Assembly (NCBI GenBank): GCA_963777905.1
Contig: CAVZSM010000018.1
Coordinates: forward strand, 1-64,000
Direction: 5' to 3'
Origin: Trebonia sp963777905
GTDB taxonomy: Bacteria; Actinomycetota; Actinomycetes; Streptosporangiales; Streptosporangiaceae
DNA length: 64,000 nt
The notes beneath the pieces were generated by a model. That model made no database searches and was not told the origin of the DNA. It saw nothing but the letters and a program-made list of their open reading frames with translations. How positions within the stretch are numbered: position 1 is the first letter of the stretch; every line of letters starts with the position of its first letter. A program made the translations under genes and the position numbers. Shown here piece after piece: positions 56,620-64,000 of the stretch.

Positions 56620-57450
56620 TCATCGCCAGACGCCAGCGGTCCGTGCGAGGGCATGGTTCATCGTGGCGTAGTCGACGCCCCCGGCGGTGGACTCGTAGGT
56701 ACCGGTGGTCAGTAGCTCGGTGGCGATGCGGGCGGCCAGGCCGTAGGCGGCCTGGCCGATGGCGGAGCCGAGGCTGATCCGGACAACGCCCGCTGCCGAG
56801 AGATCGGCGACGGGCGGCGCGCCTGGCCCGGCCATCACCGCGATCGGCAGCGGTCCTGCCGCGAGCTCGGCAATCCGAGCCGGATCAGTCAGGCCGGGCA
56901 CGAACAGGCTATCCGCGCCGGCTGCGGCGTAGGCAGTGGAGCGCTCTAGGGCCTCCCTCAGATTCCCGGAGCCGACGAGAAACACGTCCGTGCGGGCGTT
57001 GATCCAGATACCCGCCCCGTCGGCCGCGTCGGTGGCGGCAGCCCGGGACGCAGCAAGGCGGTTGGCCTGCTCAGCCGGATCGAGCAAGACGCCGGCCGAG
57101 CTGTCCTCGACGTTGATGCCGACGGCGCCAGCCCGGATCACGGCCTCCACGGTCGCGGCGACGTTGCCGTAGCCGGCCTCGATGTCGGCGGACACGGGGA
57201 CGTCGACCGCCGCGACGATTCGGGCGACGACGGCCGCGAGGCGTTCCGCGCCGAGTTCCGCGCCGTCGGGCACGCCCAGCGACCAGGCAACTCCGGCGCT
57301 GGTGGTCGCGATCGCCTTCGCCCCGGCGGCGGCGATTGCGACGGCAGACGCCACATCCCACGCGTTCGGCAGCAAGAGCGGGTCTCCTGGCCGGTGCAGG
57401 CTCGCGAAGGCTTTCGCCCGTTCGTTCACTGTGTTAGGCACAGCCGACAC
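56620..57450 (-). CDS. isocitrate lyase/PEP mutase family protein
   Basis: 276 residues from a GTG (a second GTG lies three codons on). The barrel has LLLPNAWDVASAVAIAAAGAKAIATTSAGVAWSLG (read in parts), PVSADIEAGYGN, GAVGINVEDSS, WINARTDVFL and AGADSLFVPGL. The SADIEAGYGN and NVEDS motifs are those of the 2-methylisocitrate lyase/PEP mutase-like group (PEPM_like). Members cleave or form C-C or C-P bonds beside a carboxylate; this actinobacterial subgroup is uncharacterised. It follows the small ABM gene on the same strand, with 68 bases between. Confidence 0.87.
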   Translation of the reverse strand: MSAVPNTVNERAKAFASLHRPGDPLLLPNAWDVASAVAIAAAGAKAIATTSAGVAWSLGVPDGAELGAERLAAVVARIVAAVDVPVSADIEAGYGNVAATVEAVIRAGAVGINVEDSSAGVLLDPAEQANRLAASRAAATDAADGAGIWINARTDVFLVGSGNLREALERSTAYAAAGADSLFVPGLTDPARIAELAAGPLPIAVMAGPGAPPVADLSAAGVVRISLGSAIGQAAYGLAARIATELLTTGTYESTAGGVDYATMNHALARTAGVWR

Positions 57451-57518
57451 GCTAGGCCGGATGCGCCCCGGCGGGCTGGCCGTATCCGGACAGCTTCGCC
57501 GGGGCGCATCCTGACGGG

Positions 57519-57815
57519 TCAGACCGCGACGACCAGCTCGTGATCGACCTCGACGAACTCAACGATCATGTTCGCGAACTGGCCGGCGATGAGCTCCTGG
57601 TAAGCCGGGGAGCTGGTGTGCGCGTCGTAGGCGGCCTGATCGGCGAAGTGCTCGACGAACAGCAGGTAGTCGGGCTTGCCCGGGTCCCGGTACACGCGGA
57701 ATGACAGGGTCCCGTCTTCCGCGCCGGGTCCCTTGGGCGCGAACTCGTGCACGACCGCCTCGACCTTGTCCTGCGTGCCGTCCTTGAGCTTGATCGGAAA
57801 AACCTTCACCAGCAT
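57519..57815 (-). CDS. putative quinol monooxygenase (ABM domain)
   Basis: 98 residues; CGGAGG precedes the ATG. Typical YgiN/ABM sequence: KVFPIKLKDGTQDKVEAVVHE, then LSFRVYRDPGKPDYLLFVEHFADQAAYDAHTSSPAYQEL (in blocks). It ends in the second beta strand IVEFVEVDHELVVAV. These dimeric proteins oxidise quinols or related phenols without cofactor. Probably cotranscribed with the PEP-mutase-like gene downstream. Confidence 0.87.
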   Translation of the reverse strand: MLVKVFPIKLKDGTQDKVEAVVHEFAPKGPGAEDGTLSFRVYRDPGKPDYLLFVEHFADQAAYDAHTSSPAYQELIAGQFANMIVEFVEVDHELVVAV

Positions 57816-57963
57816 GGCGAACCTCCGTTGCGAGTCTGACGATGGAGGTCAAGCATCCGCGTACGGGGTGTCCGGAGTCCTGCCAGATCCGGACAACCCC
57901 GGTGGATGACCTTGTCCGGATCTGGCCGGTGAACTGTCAGCCCCCCGGCGTATACCTAAGGCC

Positions 57964-59291
57964 ATGACCACATACTCTGCGGTCGCCACTACCGGCATCT
58001 ACTGCCGGCCCGGATGCGGTGCGAGGCCGCTGGCACGCAACGTCCGCCTGTTCGACCACCCGGCGGCCGCCGAGGCCGCGGGGTTCCGGGCGTGTTACCG
58101 CTGCCGGCCTTACCGGGTCGCCGGGCCGGTCGGCTCCAGCGCTCCCGAGCTCGTCTGCGAAGCCGTCCAGCGGGTCATCATGGGCGCGCTGGACGACGGC
58201 GGCACCGAGGCGGCACTCGCGCGGCAGGTCGGAGTGTCCGCCCGGCACCTGCGGAGGCTGTTCCTCCAGCACCTGGGCGCCACCCCCGACCAGCTAGCCA
58301 GGTCACGGCGGGCGCACTTCGCCCGCCGGCTGCTCGACGACACCGACCTCACCGTGCTGGACATCGCTTTCGCCTCGGGGTTCGGCAGCCTGCGGCAGTT
58401 CAACCGGACCATGCGGGAGGTCTTCGGCGCGTCACCGAAAGACCTGCGGGACCGCCGGCGCCGCGCGGACCGGCTCACGGCCGACGGCGGGCTGGCGCTG
58501 CGACTGCCGGCCCTGCCCGGTTACCGCTGGGACGCCATGTGCGCGTTCCTCGCCGCGCGGCGGGTACCGGGCGTGGAAGCGGTCAGCGGCAGCACCTACC
58601 AGCGGACGATCACCGTAGCGGGCGCGCCTGGCCTGCTGGAAGTGTCACCCGGCGACCAGGATTGCCTTTTGCTCCGCGTGCACTTGCCTTACTGGGAAGG
58701 CCTGATCCACGTGGTGGAATGCGTCAGCCAGCTGCTCGGCACCGAGCGCGACGAGTCCGCCGGGGTGGCCGCGCTGAGCGGCGACCCCATCCTGGGCTCC
58801 TTGGTCGCCGAGCGTCCCGGCCTCGCCGTACCGGGCGCATGGAACCCGTTCGAGCTAGAGGTCTGGGCGGTCCTGTCCGGGCACCCGCAGCGTGACCGGC
58901 TGCTCGAAGCGCTCGTCACCAGCTCCGGCATCCCGGTCCCCGGGCTGCCCGACGGGCTGACCCACACCTTCCCCAACCGGGCAGCGGTCGCCGCCAGCAA
59001 CCTGGCCGCGCTCGGGTTCCCGGAAGTCGAAGCCGCGGCGATCACCAGGCTTGCCGCCGACGGCGGCGAAGACAGCAGCTATGTGGCGTTCCGGATGGGG
59101 CGGCGGGACGCGTTCCCCGGGAAGACCCGGCGCTGCAGGCGGCACTCACCGATCTCGGGCTGGCCGGCCCGGCGATCGCGTGGAAGCCGTGGCTGGCACT
59201 GGCCGGAGCCCATCTGATAGCGCACGGTGACCGGCTCGCGCACGCGGATCACCTGACGGACGGCCGGCTAGCGGCAGGAGCGATGACGTGA
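57964..59291 (+). pseudogene. Ada-type/AlkA DNA-3-methyladenine glycosylase, damaged at the C-terminus
   Basis: N-terminal Ada zinc domain with Cys14, Cys18, Cys44 and Cys47 (TTGIYCRPGC, RACYRC), AraC-type HTH (EAALARQVGVSARHLRRLFLQ, ASGFGSLRQFNRTM), then AlkA_N (LALRLPALPGYRWDAM) and the helical glycosylase domain. The hairpin GxGxWTA before the catalytic loop is missing: the sequence reads ADGGEDSSYVAFRMGRRDAFPG. Just after DAFPG the frame is lost, giving Arg-rich sequence that stops at 59217. In the next frame DPALQAALTDLGL, AGPAIAWKPWLALAGAHL and so on continue to a TGA at 59289-59291. The ancestral stop overlapped the AlkB start (GTGA). Repair activity is doubtful; methyl sensing by the N-terminus may remain. 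Confidence 0.85.
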
Positions 59292-59860
59292 TCAACCAGA
59301 TCACGCTTGACGAGACCTCCCGGGTCGAGTACGTGACGGGCTGGCTGCCCGGGCCGGACGCGGACGAACTTCTCGCGAAGCTGACTGCGAATGCCGCCTG
59401 GGAGCAGCGCGAGCGGCGGATGGTCAACCGCGTAGTCATCGAGCCCCGCCTGACCGCCGAGTACAACGACCTCGCCGACGCGCCCGATCCCGCGCTCCTC
59501 CAATCGGCGATCCGGCTGACTGAGGAGTACGGCGTCAGCTACGACGGTCTGTGGATCAACTTCTACCGGGACCACCGCGACAGCACCGGCTGGCACGCTG
59601 ACTGGCCGACATGCAAACGGCCTGTCTGCACAGTGCCCGTGCTGAGCCTGGGCGCACCTCGGCGGTTCCTGATCAAGCCCCGATCTGGCGGTCGCAGCAT
59701 CGGAATAACCCCACGCAACGGCGACCTGATCGTTATGGGCGGCCGGTGCCAGCGCGACTGGCTGCACAGCGTGCCCAAGCAGGCCAGGCCAGCCGGCCCG
59801 AGGATCAGCGTGAACTTCTCCAGCAGCTTCCAAGCCACCAGGCCGAGCATGATCACGTAA
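59288..59860 (+). CDS. alkB: AlkB-type 2OG/Fe(II) DNA repair dioxygenase
   Basis: 190 residues from the GTG at 59288. Iron ligands are His103 and Asp105 in GWHADWP and His160 in DWLHSVPK, with Arg172 near RISVNF for 2-oxoglutarate. The nucleotide-lid segment is NRVVIEPRLTAEYNDLADAP, and APRRFLIKP precedes the GDLIVMGG turn. It oxidatively removes methyl lesions from DNA or RNA bases. In the undamaged ancestor it would have been translationally coupled to the Ada/AlkA gene, so the pair is an alkylation-damage operon. The stop codon lies inside a large hairpin. Confidence 0.88.
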   Translation: MINQITLDETSRVEYVTGWLPGPDADELLAKLTANAAWEQRERRMVNRVVIEPRLTAEYNDLADAPDPALLQSAIRLTEEYGVSYDGLWINFYRDHRDSTGWHADWPTCKRPVCTVPVLSLGAPRRFLIKPRSGGRSIGITPRNGDLIVMGGRCQRDWLHSVPKQARPAGPRISVNFSSSFQATRPSMIT

Positions 59861-59900
59861 GAAAAGTATTCTATACGCGTGCTTTTCTTACGTGATCATG
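59848..59900. terminator. perfect 19-bp hairpin overlapping the alkB stop
   Basis: CATGATCACGTAAGAAAAG (59848-59866) and CTTTTCTTACGTGATCATG (59882-59900) are exact inverses around a 15-base loop. The left arm contains the alkB stop. The arms are strikingly AT-rich for this genome. It could be a terminator (no U-run follows), an mRNA 3' protector or a palindromic mobile element. Confidence 0.6.
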
Positions 59901-60063
59901 AAACACCTGCGCAAGGACCAGTCCGGGCCAGGACCAGCCGCCGCAACCGCCACACCAGTCACACCAGCAGGCCTGCACTTGCGCGACTCGCCTGAGACGA
60001 GCACGGTGTTGCCTTGGCCCGAGGTCCGGGGGCCGGAGTCTCGCCCGTTAGAATTCGGGTTTC

Positions 60064-61728
60064 ATGACTGAAGCACGGGATCTTGCCGATCGTTTCCACG
60101 AGCGCTGGCTGCACGTCCACCCGTTCGCCGCCACCATGTACGGGATTCCCGGGTACGACCACCTGCTTCCTGACGACAGCGAAGCGGGCCAGCAGGCCTG
60201 GCGTGCCGAAGCCGACGGATTCGTCCGCGAGGCCGACGCGATCGACCGCGGCACGCTCAGCCCCGCCGATGCCGTCACGCTCGACTGCACCAGGGGCGCC
60301 GCCGCCCAGGAGGTGGCGGTCGTCGACCTGGCCGCCGATGACCACACCGTCACCGCCATGCACTACGAGGGACCAGCCGCGTATCTCGCGGTGGCGGCCA
60401 GGACGATCCTGCTGGATCAGGCGGCCGCCGAGGACTTCCTCACCCGGGTCCAGGGCAGCGGCGTCTGGCTCGACCAGGTCACCGATCAGCTGCGGGCCGG
60501 CGAAAGGCGGGGGCGGCTGCCGGTCGCGCCGCTGGCGGAGAATGCCATCGCCTGGGCCGAGGCGATCCTGGCCAGCCCCGACAACAGCCCCGTCCTCGTC
60601 CCCCAGCCGCCGCAGGACTGGTCCCGCTCCGCGGACTGGGAGGCCGCCCGCCGGGCGGCGGTGACGGATGTCGTGAACCCGGCCCTGGCCAGGTGGGTGG
60701 CCACGGTCAGGGACCTGCTGCCGCGGTCGCGGCCCGCTGAGCACGCGGGACTGCACTGGATACCCGACGGGGACGGCGACTACGCCACGGCCATCCGCGT
60801 CTACACCACGCTGCCGCTGTCGGCCGACGACCTGCACAAGACCGGGCTCGACCACGTCGCGGCGCTGGAGGCCCGCGCCGAGGAGCTCGGCGCCCGGCTG
60901 GGCCTGTCCGGGCGGGACGAGGTCTTCACCGCGCTACGGGAGGCGGCCGGGAAGATCCCTCCCGAGGAGGCGATCCGCCGGGCGCTGGCCGCCGTGCGGC
61001 GGGCCGAGGCGCAGGCACCGGAATTCTTCCCCGCCCCGCTCCCGGCGCCCTGCGAGGTGACGCCTATGCCGGACGTCGTGGCGCTCGGCGGCGCGGCGCC
61101 GCACTACACCCCGCCGCGCCTGGACGGCGGGCGGCCGGGAACGTTCTGGTTCAACACCAAGCGGCCCACGGCCGGCACTGGATGGGACATCGACGCCGTG
61201 GCCTTCCACGAGACGGTGCCCGGCCATCATCTTCAGCTGTCTCGCCTGCAGCTGCTCACCGGCCTGCCGGCGCTGCAGCGCCAGCGCAGCCTGCCGGTGT
61301 TCTCGGAAGGCTGGGGCCTGTACGCCGAGGAGCTCGCCGACGAAACAGGGCTGTACGACGGCGAGCGCGGCCAGCTCGGCGCGGTCAGCAACGCCCTGAT
61401 GCGCGCCGTCCGGCTGGTCGTGGACACCGGCATGCACGCGTTCGGCTGGAGCCGCGAACGGGCCGTCGACTACGCCGTCAACCACGTCCCCATGCCGCCG
61501 GAGTTCATGGCCGCCGAGATCGACCGGTACATCGTCATGCCGGGGCAGGCGCTGGCCTACCTCACCGGCAAGCTGGAGATCGAGCGCCTCAGGGACGAGG
61601 CCCGCAGGCGGCTCGGCGCGGAGTTCTCGCTGCCCGCTTTCCACGCGGCCGTCCTCGACCACGGCTCGCTCCCGATGCCCACCCTGGCCCGGAGCATCGA
61701 GACCTGGCTGGACGGGCACGACGACTAG
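60064..61728 (+). CDS. DUF885 protein (putative metallopeptidase-like)
   Basis: 554 residues. The family signature FHETVPGHHLQLSR (His382, Glu383, His388/389) lies after FWFNTKRPTAGTG and is followed by PVFSEGWGLYAEELADE, with the second Glu, and YIVMPGQALAYLTGKLEIERLRDEA. DUF885 proteins are M3/M32-like gluzincin relatives with a long helical body, probably soluble peptidases. The N-terminus begins with an amphipathic segment (DLADRFHERWLHVHPF), and no signal peptide is visible. It stops 4 bases inside the opposite HAD gene, so it is convergent and overlapping there. Confidence 0.87.
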   Translation: MTEARDLADRFHERWLHVHPFAATMYGIPGYDHLLPDDSEAGQQAWRAEADGFVREADAIDRGTLSPADAVTLDCTRGAAAQEVAVVDLAADDHTVTAMHYEGPAAYLAVAARTILLDQAAAEDFLTRVQGSGVWLDQVTDQLRAGERRGRLPVAPLAENAIAWAEAILASPDNSPVLVPQPPQDWSRSADWEAARRAAVTDVVNPALARWVATVRDLLPRSRPAEHAGLHWIPDGDGDYATAIRVYTTLPLSADDLHKTGLDHVAALEARAEELGARLGLSGRDEVFTALREAAGKIPPEEAIRRALAAVRRAEAQAPEFFPAPLPAPCEVTPMPDVVALGGAAPHYTPPRLDGGRPGTFWFNTKRPTAGTGWDIDAVAFHETVPGHHLQLSRLQLLTGLPALQRQRSLPVFSEGWGLYAEELADETGLYDGERGQLGAVSNALMRAVRLVVDTGMHAFGWSRERAVDYAVNHVPMPPEFMAAEIDRYIVMPGQALAYLTGKLEIERLRDEARRRLGAEFSLPAFHAAVLDHGSLPMPTLARSIETWLDGHDD

Positions 61729-62372
61729 TACTGAGATTTCCGAGCCAGCGAGGTGAGGAACCCGCGCAGCGCTGGCGCGCCGGTGAACACGTGGCCGGTC
61801 ATGCCGAGCGCCTCGGCGCCGCGGACGTTGCTCTCCTTGTTGTCGATGAACACGCTGTCGGCGGCGCTGACCCCCTGGTCGTCCAGCACGTGCCGGTAGA
61901 TCTCCTGGTGCGGCTTGAGCAGGTTGAGCTCCCCGCTCACGTAGCACGCCGCGAAGAAGTCGCCGAGCGGGCCGTGCCGGAAGTAGCTGCCGTAGTCCGG
62001 GCCGGCGTTGGACAGCAGCGCCAGCCTGGTCCCGCCGGCCTTCAGGTCGGCGAGCACCTCGACGGTGCCTGGGTTGATCGACAGCCAGCTGCGGAAGTCG
62101 GCCGCCCACAGCTCGTGTACCCGCGCGTCGTCCCAGCTCTCGCCGATGTCGGCGGCGATCGCCTGCCAGTAGGCGGCGACTCCGGCGCTGCCCAGGTCGA
62201 GGCCGTCCCTGTGCGCGAAGTAGGCGCGCCAGAACGGCGGCTCGCCGTCGCCGCTCACTCCGGCCAGGCCCGCGATCGTCTCCCGGTCAACGGCCGACTG
62301 CGACAGCGAGATGACCTCGCCGTAGTCGACGATGATGAGCCGGCCGGGGAGCGAGATGGGCGCACGGGTCAC
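61725..62372 (-). CDS. HAD-IA-like hydrolase
   Basis: 215 residues from a GTG overlapping the LLM gene stop (GTGA). Motif I is LIIVDYGEVISLS, matching the DxGxV form of HAD-IA proteins; motif II is LALLSNAGPDYG, the lysine is in LLKPHQEIYRHVL and motif III is VFIDNKESNVRGAEALGM. A helical cap lies between motifs I and II. It probably dephosphorylates a small metabolite; substrate unknown. It is cotranscribed with the F420-type oxidoreductase gene. Confidence 0.87.
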   Translation of the reverse strand: MTRAPISLPGRLIIVDYGEVISLSQSAVDRETIAGLAGVSGDGEPPFWRAYFAHRDGLDLGSAGVAAYWQAIAADIGESWDDARVHELWAADFRSWLSINPGTVEVLADLKAGGTRLALLSNAGPDYGSYFRHGPLGDFFAACYVSGELNLLKPHQEIYRHVLDDQGVSAADSVFIDNKESNVRGAEALGMTGHVFTGAPALRGFLTSLARKSQY

Positions 62373-63241
62373 CGCGGCAGCCCGGCGGCGATCGACGCGA
62401 GCTCGCCGATGCTGTCCGCGGCGAACCTGCCGTCCGCGCCCACCGGCTGCAGGACCACGTGGTCCGCGCCCGCGTCCAGGTGCTGGCGGAGCCGGTCGCT
62501 GACGGCGTCAGGACCGTGCGGCACGACCGCCGACATGAGCCGGTCGCTGCCGCCATCCGCGAAGTCCTCGTCCCCGAAGCCGAGCCGGCGCAGGTTGGAC
62601 GTGTAGTTCGGCAGCTTCAGGTAGAACTTGGCGTACGCGCGGGCCGCCGCGGCGCCGTCGGCGCCCGGCGCGAGCGCGACCGCCAGCTCCGGGACCAGCA
62701 GCCGGTCTGTCCCGAGGACCGACCGCGCGAACACGGTGTGCTCGGGCGGGGTGAAGTACGGGTGAGCCCCGTGGGTGCGGTCCCTGGCCAGCTGGAGCAT
62801 TTTCGGCCCGAGCGCGGCGAGCACGGTCGTCGACTCCATCGCGGGGAGCTCGTCGAGGAACTGCCGCATCTTCGTCAGCGGCCGCACGTAGGCCTGCCCC
62901 GTCGATTCGACCAGCGGCGCGTGGCTGACGCCGAGCCCGAGCACGAAGCGGTCCGGGTAGTCGGCGGTCAGCCGGTCCGCCGCGGCGGCCAGCTCGGCGG
63001 GCGGCCAGGTCCAGACGCTCGCGATGCCGGTGGCCACGACCAGCCGGCTGGTGGCGGCCAGCAGCGGCTCGAGCGCCGCCAGGTTCTCCGCCGCGTTCAC
63101 GCCGGGGATCCAGACCGAGCTGAAGCCCGCGTCTTCGACCGTTCGCGCGAACTCTCCGGGGTCGAGCCCGATCGCGGCCGGCGGCGGCATCCAGATGCCG
63201 ACTGGTCCAAGTAGTTCCCGCAGTTCGTCAGTTGTGGTCAT
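62369..63241 (-). CDS. LLM-class F420-dependent oxidoreductase
   Basis: 290 residues from the ATG at 63241; a start 13 codons earlier is possible. Sequence landmarks: GPVGIWMPPPAAIGLDPGEFARTVEDAGFSSVWIPG (in blocks), RLVVATGIASVWTWPP, YPDRFVLGLGVSHAPLVESTG and VVLQPVGADGRFAADSIGEL. This is the TIGR03620-like F420 group found in actinobacteria, reducing or oxidising a small organic substrate with F420. A TATAAA box lies seven bases before the ATG with no ribosome site, so the mRNA may be leaderless. A MetE-like gene diverges 41 bases away. Confidence 0.88.
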   Translation of the reverse strand: MTTTDELRELLGPVGIWMPPPAAIGLDPGEFARTVEDAGFSSVWIPGVNAAENLAALEPLLAATSRLVVATGIASVWTWPPAELAAAADRLTADYPDRFVLGLGVSHAPLVESTGQAYVRPLTKMRQFLDELPAMESTTVLAALGPKMLQLARDRTHGAHPYFTPPEHTVFARSVLGTDRLLVPELAVALAPGADGAAAARAYAKFYLKLPNYTSNLRRLGFGDEDFADGGSDRLMSAVVPHGPDAVSDRLRQHLDAGADHVVLQPVGADGRFAADSIGELASIAAGLPR

Positions 63242-63282
63242 GATCTTGTTTATAGCCGCAACCGGATCGGGAGGAGACACCG

Positions 63283-64000
63283 ATGTCCCCGCGAGTCACA
63301 AGTGATCTGCTACTGGTGGGCAGCATCCCCGCCGCGTCCACCGAGGACGCGCTGCGCGCCGCCGCGGTGAACTTCGCCGGCCCGGGCCTGGTGTTCGCCC
63401 TGCCGGACGGCGAGACGGGGCCGCGGTCGTCGTGGGTGGGGTATGAGCGGGAACGCCTCGTGCGGCCGAACCCGGACATCGAGACGGTCAAGGAGACCGA
63501 CTCGCCAACCGGGCGACCGCGGCACATGTACGAGGCGCCGGTCTTCAGGGTCAGGCCGGGAGCGGCGGCCGTGCACTGGGACACCTGGCCGCGCGTGGAC
63601 GACGCGATCGCCTCCTACCAGGTCTTCAGGAAGCTGCGCGCGGAGGGCGTCATCCCTGACGGCGTGCGATTCCAGGTCGGGCTGCCGTTTCCGGTCAGCG
63701 CGCTGAACGGGCTGCACGCCGACTTCGCGGCCGACTACCCAGTCGCGGCGCCGGGCTTCGCGGACCTGGCGGCCAGGGAGATCGGCCGGCTCACCGCCGC
63801 CGTCCCGCCGGGAGACCTGGCGATCCAGTGGGACATCGCCTACGAGACCCTCGACATCGAGGGCGTGCTGCCGTGGAGCGGCGACGGCGCATGGGACCGT
63901 TACACCGACGCCGTGGACCGGCTGCCGCGGCTGGTCCCCGAGGAGGCCCTGACCGGCTTCCACCTGTGCTACGGCACGTTCCCCGAGTGGCCGATGTACG
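63283..64000 (+). CDS. MetE/UROD-like barrel protein, partial (cut by window end)
   Basis: The frame opens at ATG 63283 with GGGAGGAG upstream and stays open for 239 codons to the window edge. It begins LLLVGSIPAASTEDALRAAA, then LVFALPDGETGPRSSWVGYE, RFQVGLPFPVSALNGL, LAIQWDIAYETLDIEGVLPW and GFHLCYGTFPEWPMY. DGETGPR near the start and the HLCYGT segment parallel the NDGE and HVCxGS motifs of the MetE-like proteins at 10-16 kb, so the same fold with a potential His-x-Cys zinc pair is inferred. The C-terminal part needed to find the second Cys lies outside. Substrate unknown. Confidence 0.75.
   Translation, partial: MSPRVTSDLLLVGSIPAASTEDALRAAAVNFAGPGLVFALPDGETGPRSSWVGYERERLVRPNPDIETVKETDSPTGRPRHMYEAPVFRVRPGAAAVHWDTWPRVDDAIASYQVFRKLRAEGVIPDGVRFQVGLPFPVSALNGLHADFAADYPVAAPGFADLAAREIGRLTAAVPPGDLAIQWDIAYETLDIEGVLPWSGDGAWDRYTDAVDRLPRLVPEEALTGFHLCYGTFPEWPMY

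Overview
The window is a very GC-rich, densely packed piece of an actinomycete chromosome, probably from the Streptosporangiales/Streptomycetales side of the phylum. The evidence is the GTG/ATG starts with GTGA overlaps, F420-type LLM oxidoreductases, a mycothiol-type MDMPI protein, an RsbW-like ATP-binding protein, a Methyltransf_19 (DUF574) enzyme, MmyB-type and HutC-type regulators, and the C-terminal scrap of a secreted 'adenylyl cyclase'-annotated protein. No tRNA, rRNA, phage or CRISPR array was seen. The genus cannot be named from the sequence alone.

Layout. 1-5.0 kb: a lipid kinase, a YqeG-like HAD protein, a membrane protein, a GH13 glycosidase and a small Cys/His protein. 5.0-7.7 kb (minus): a fused 3-oxoacid CoA-transferase and a DUF445 protein. 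7.9-17.2 kb (plus): a tight eight-gene catabolic operon with a double CaiB CoA-transferase, two MetE-like zinc methyltransferase-fold proteins, an intradiol dioxygenase, a cysteine-less thiolase with its DUF35 partner, an NHL propeller and a dihydroorotase-type amidohydrolase. It faces the CoA-transferase across a perfect inverted repeat. 17.2-27.7 kb (minus): a second operon-like run with acetoacetate-CoA ligase, a two-piece phenylphosphate-synthase-like dikinase, BCCP, biotin carboxylase (broken, carrying a 55-nt perfect hairpin), a carboxyltransferase, a HAD phosphatase and a zinc-type dehydrogenase. Read together these suggest activation, carboxylation and CoA ligation of a ketone or phenol-like substrate, with thiolase/aldolase chemistry in the neighbouring operon. 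This is the best candidate here for an undescribed pathway.

27.8-35 kb: an amidohydrolase, a secreted-protein remnant, a GNAT, a cluster of DnaA-box-like sites followed by a near-consensus promoter and a possibly leaderless methyltransferase, a 2OG oxygenase, an anti-sigma-like kinase, and a phosphonatase-like HAD/FAD oxidase/GntR set. 35-50 kb: small metabolic and stress genes, and a family of five near-identical 18-bp, low-GC repeats (TGATAACAGCAAGARGCG), all on the plus strand. One repeat is translated inside a protein linker and one supplies both a stop and a start codon. 50-53.5 kb is a decayed zone with a MerR stub, a TetR gene, about 740 bp of gene-free DNA and a wrecked IS110-type transposase with a structured leader. 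53.5-64 kb: an MmyB-type regulator facing NmrA and cupin genes, a PEP-mutase family protein, a damaged Ada/AlkA gene coupled to AlkB, a large hairpin, a DUF885 peptidase-like protein, HAD and LLM proteins, and a third MetE-like gene cut by the window end.

Several genes carry frame lesions (biotin carboxylase, MarR, AlkA, IS110 transposase, probably DinB). Some may be true decay and some may be indel errors in the assembly. Raw reads would settle this.
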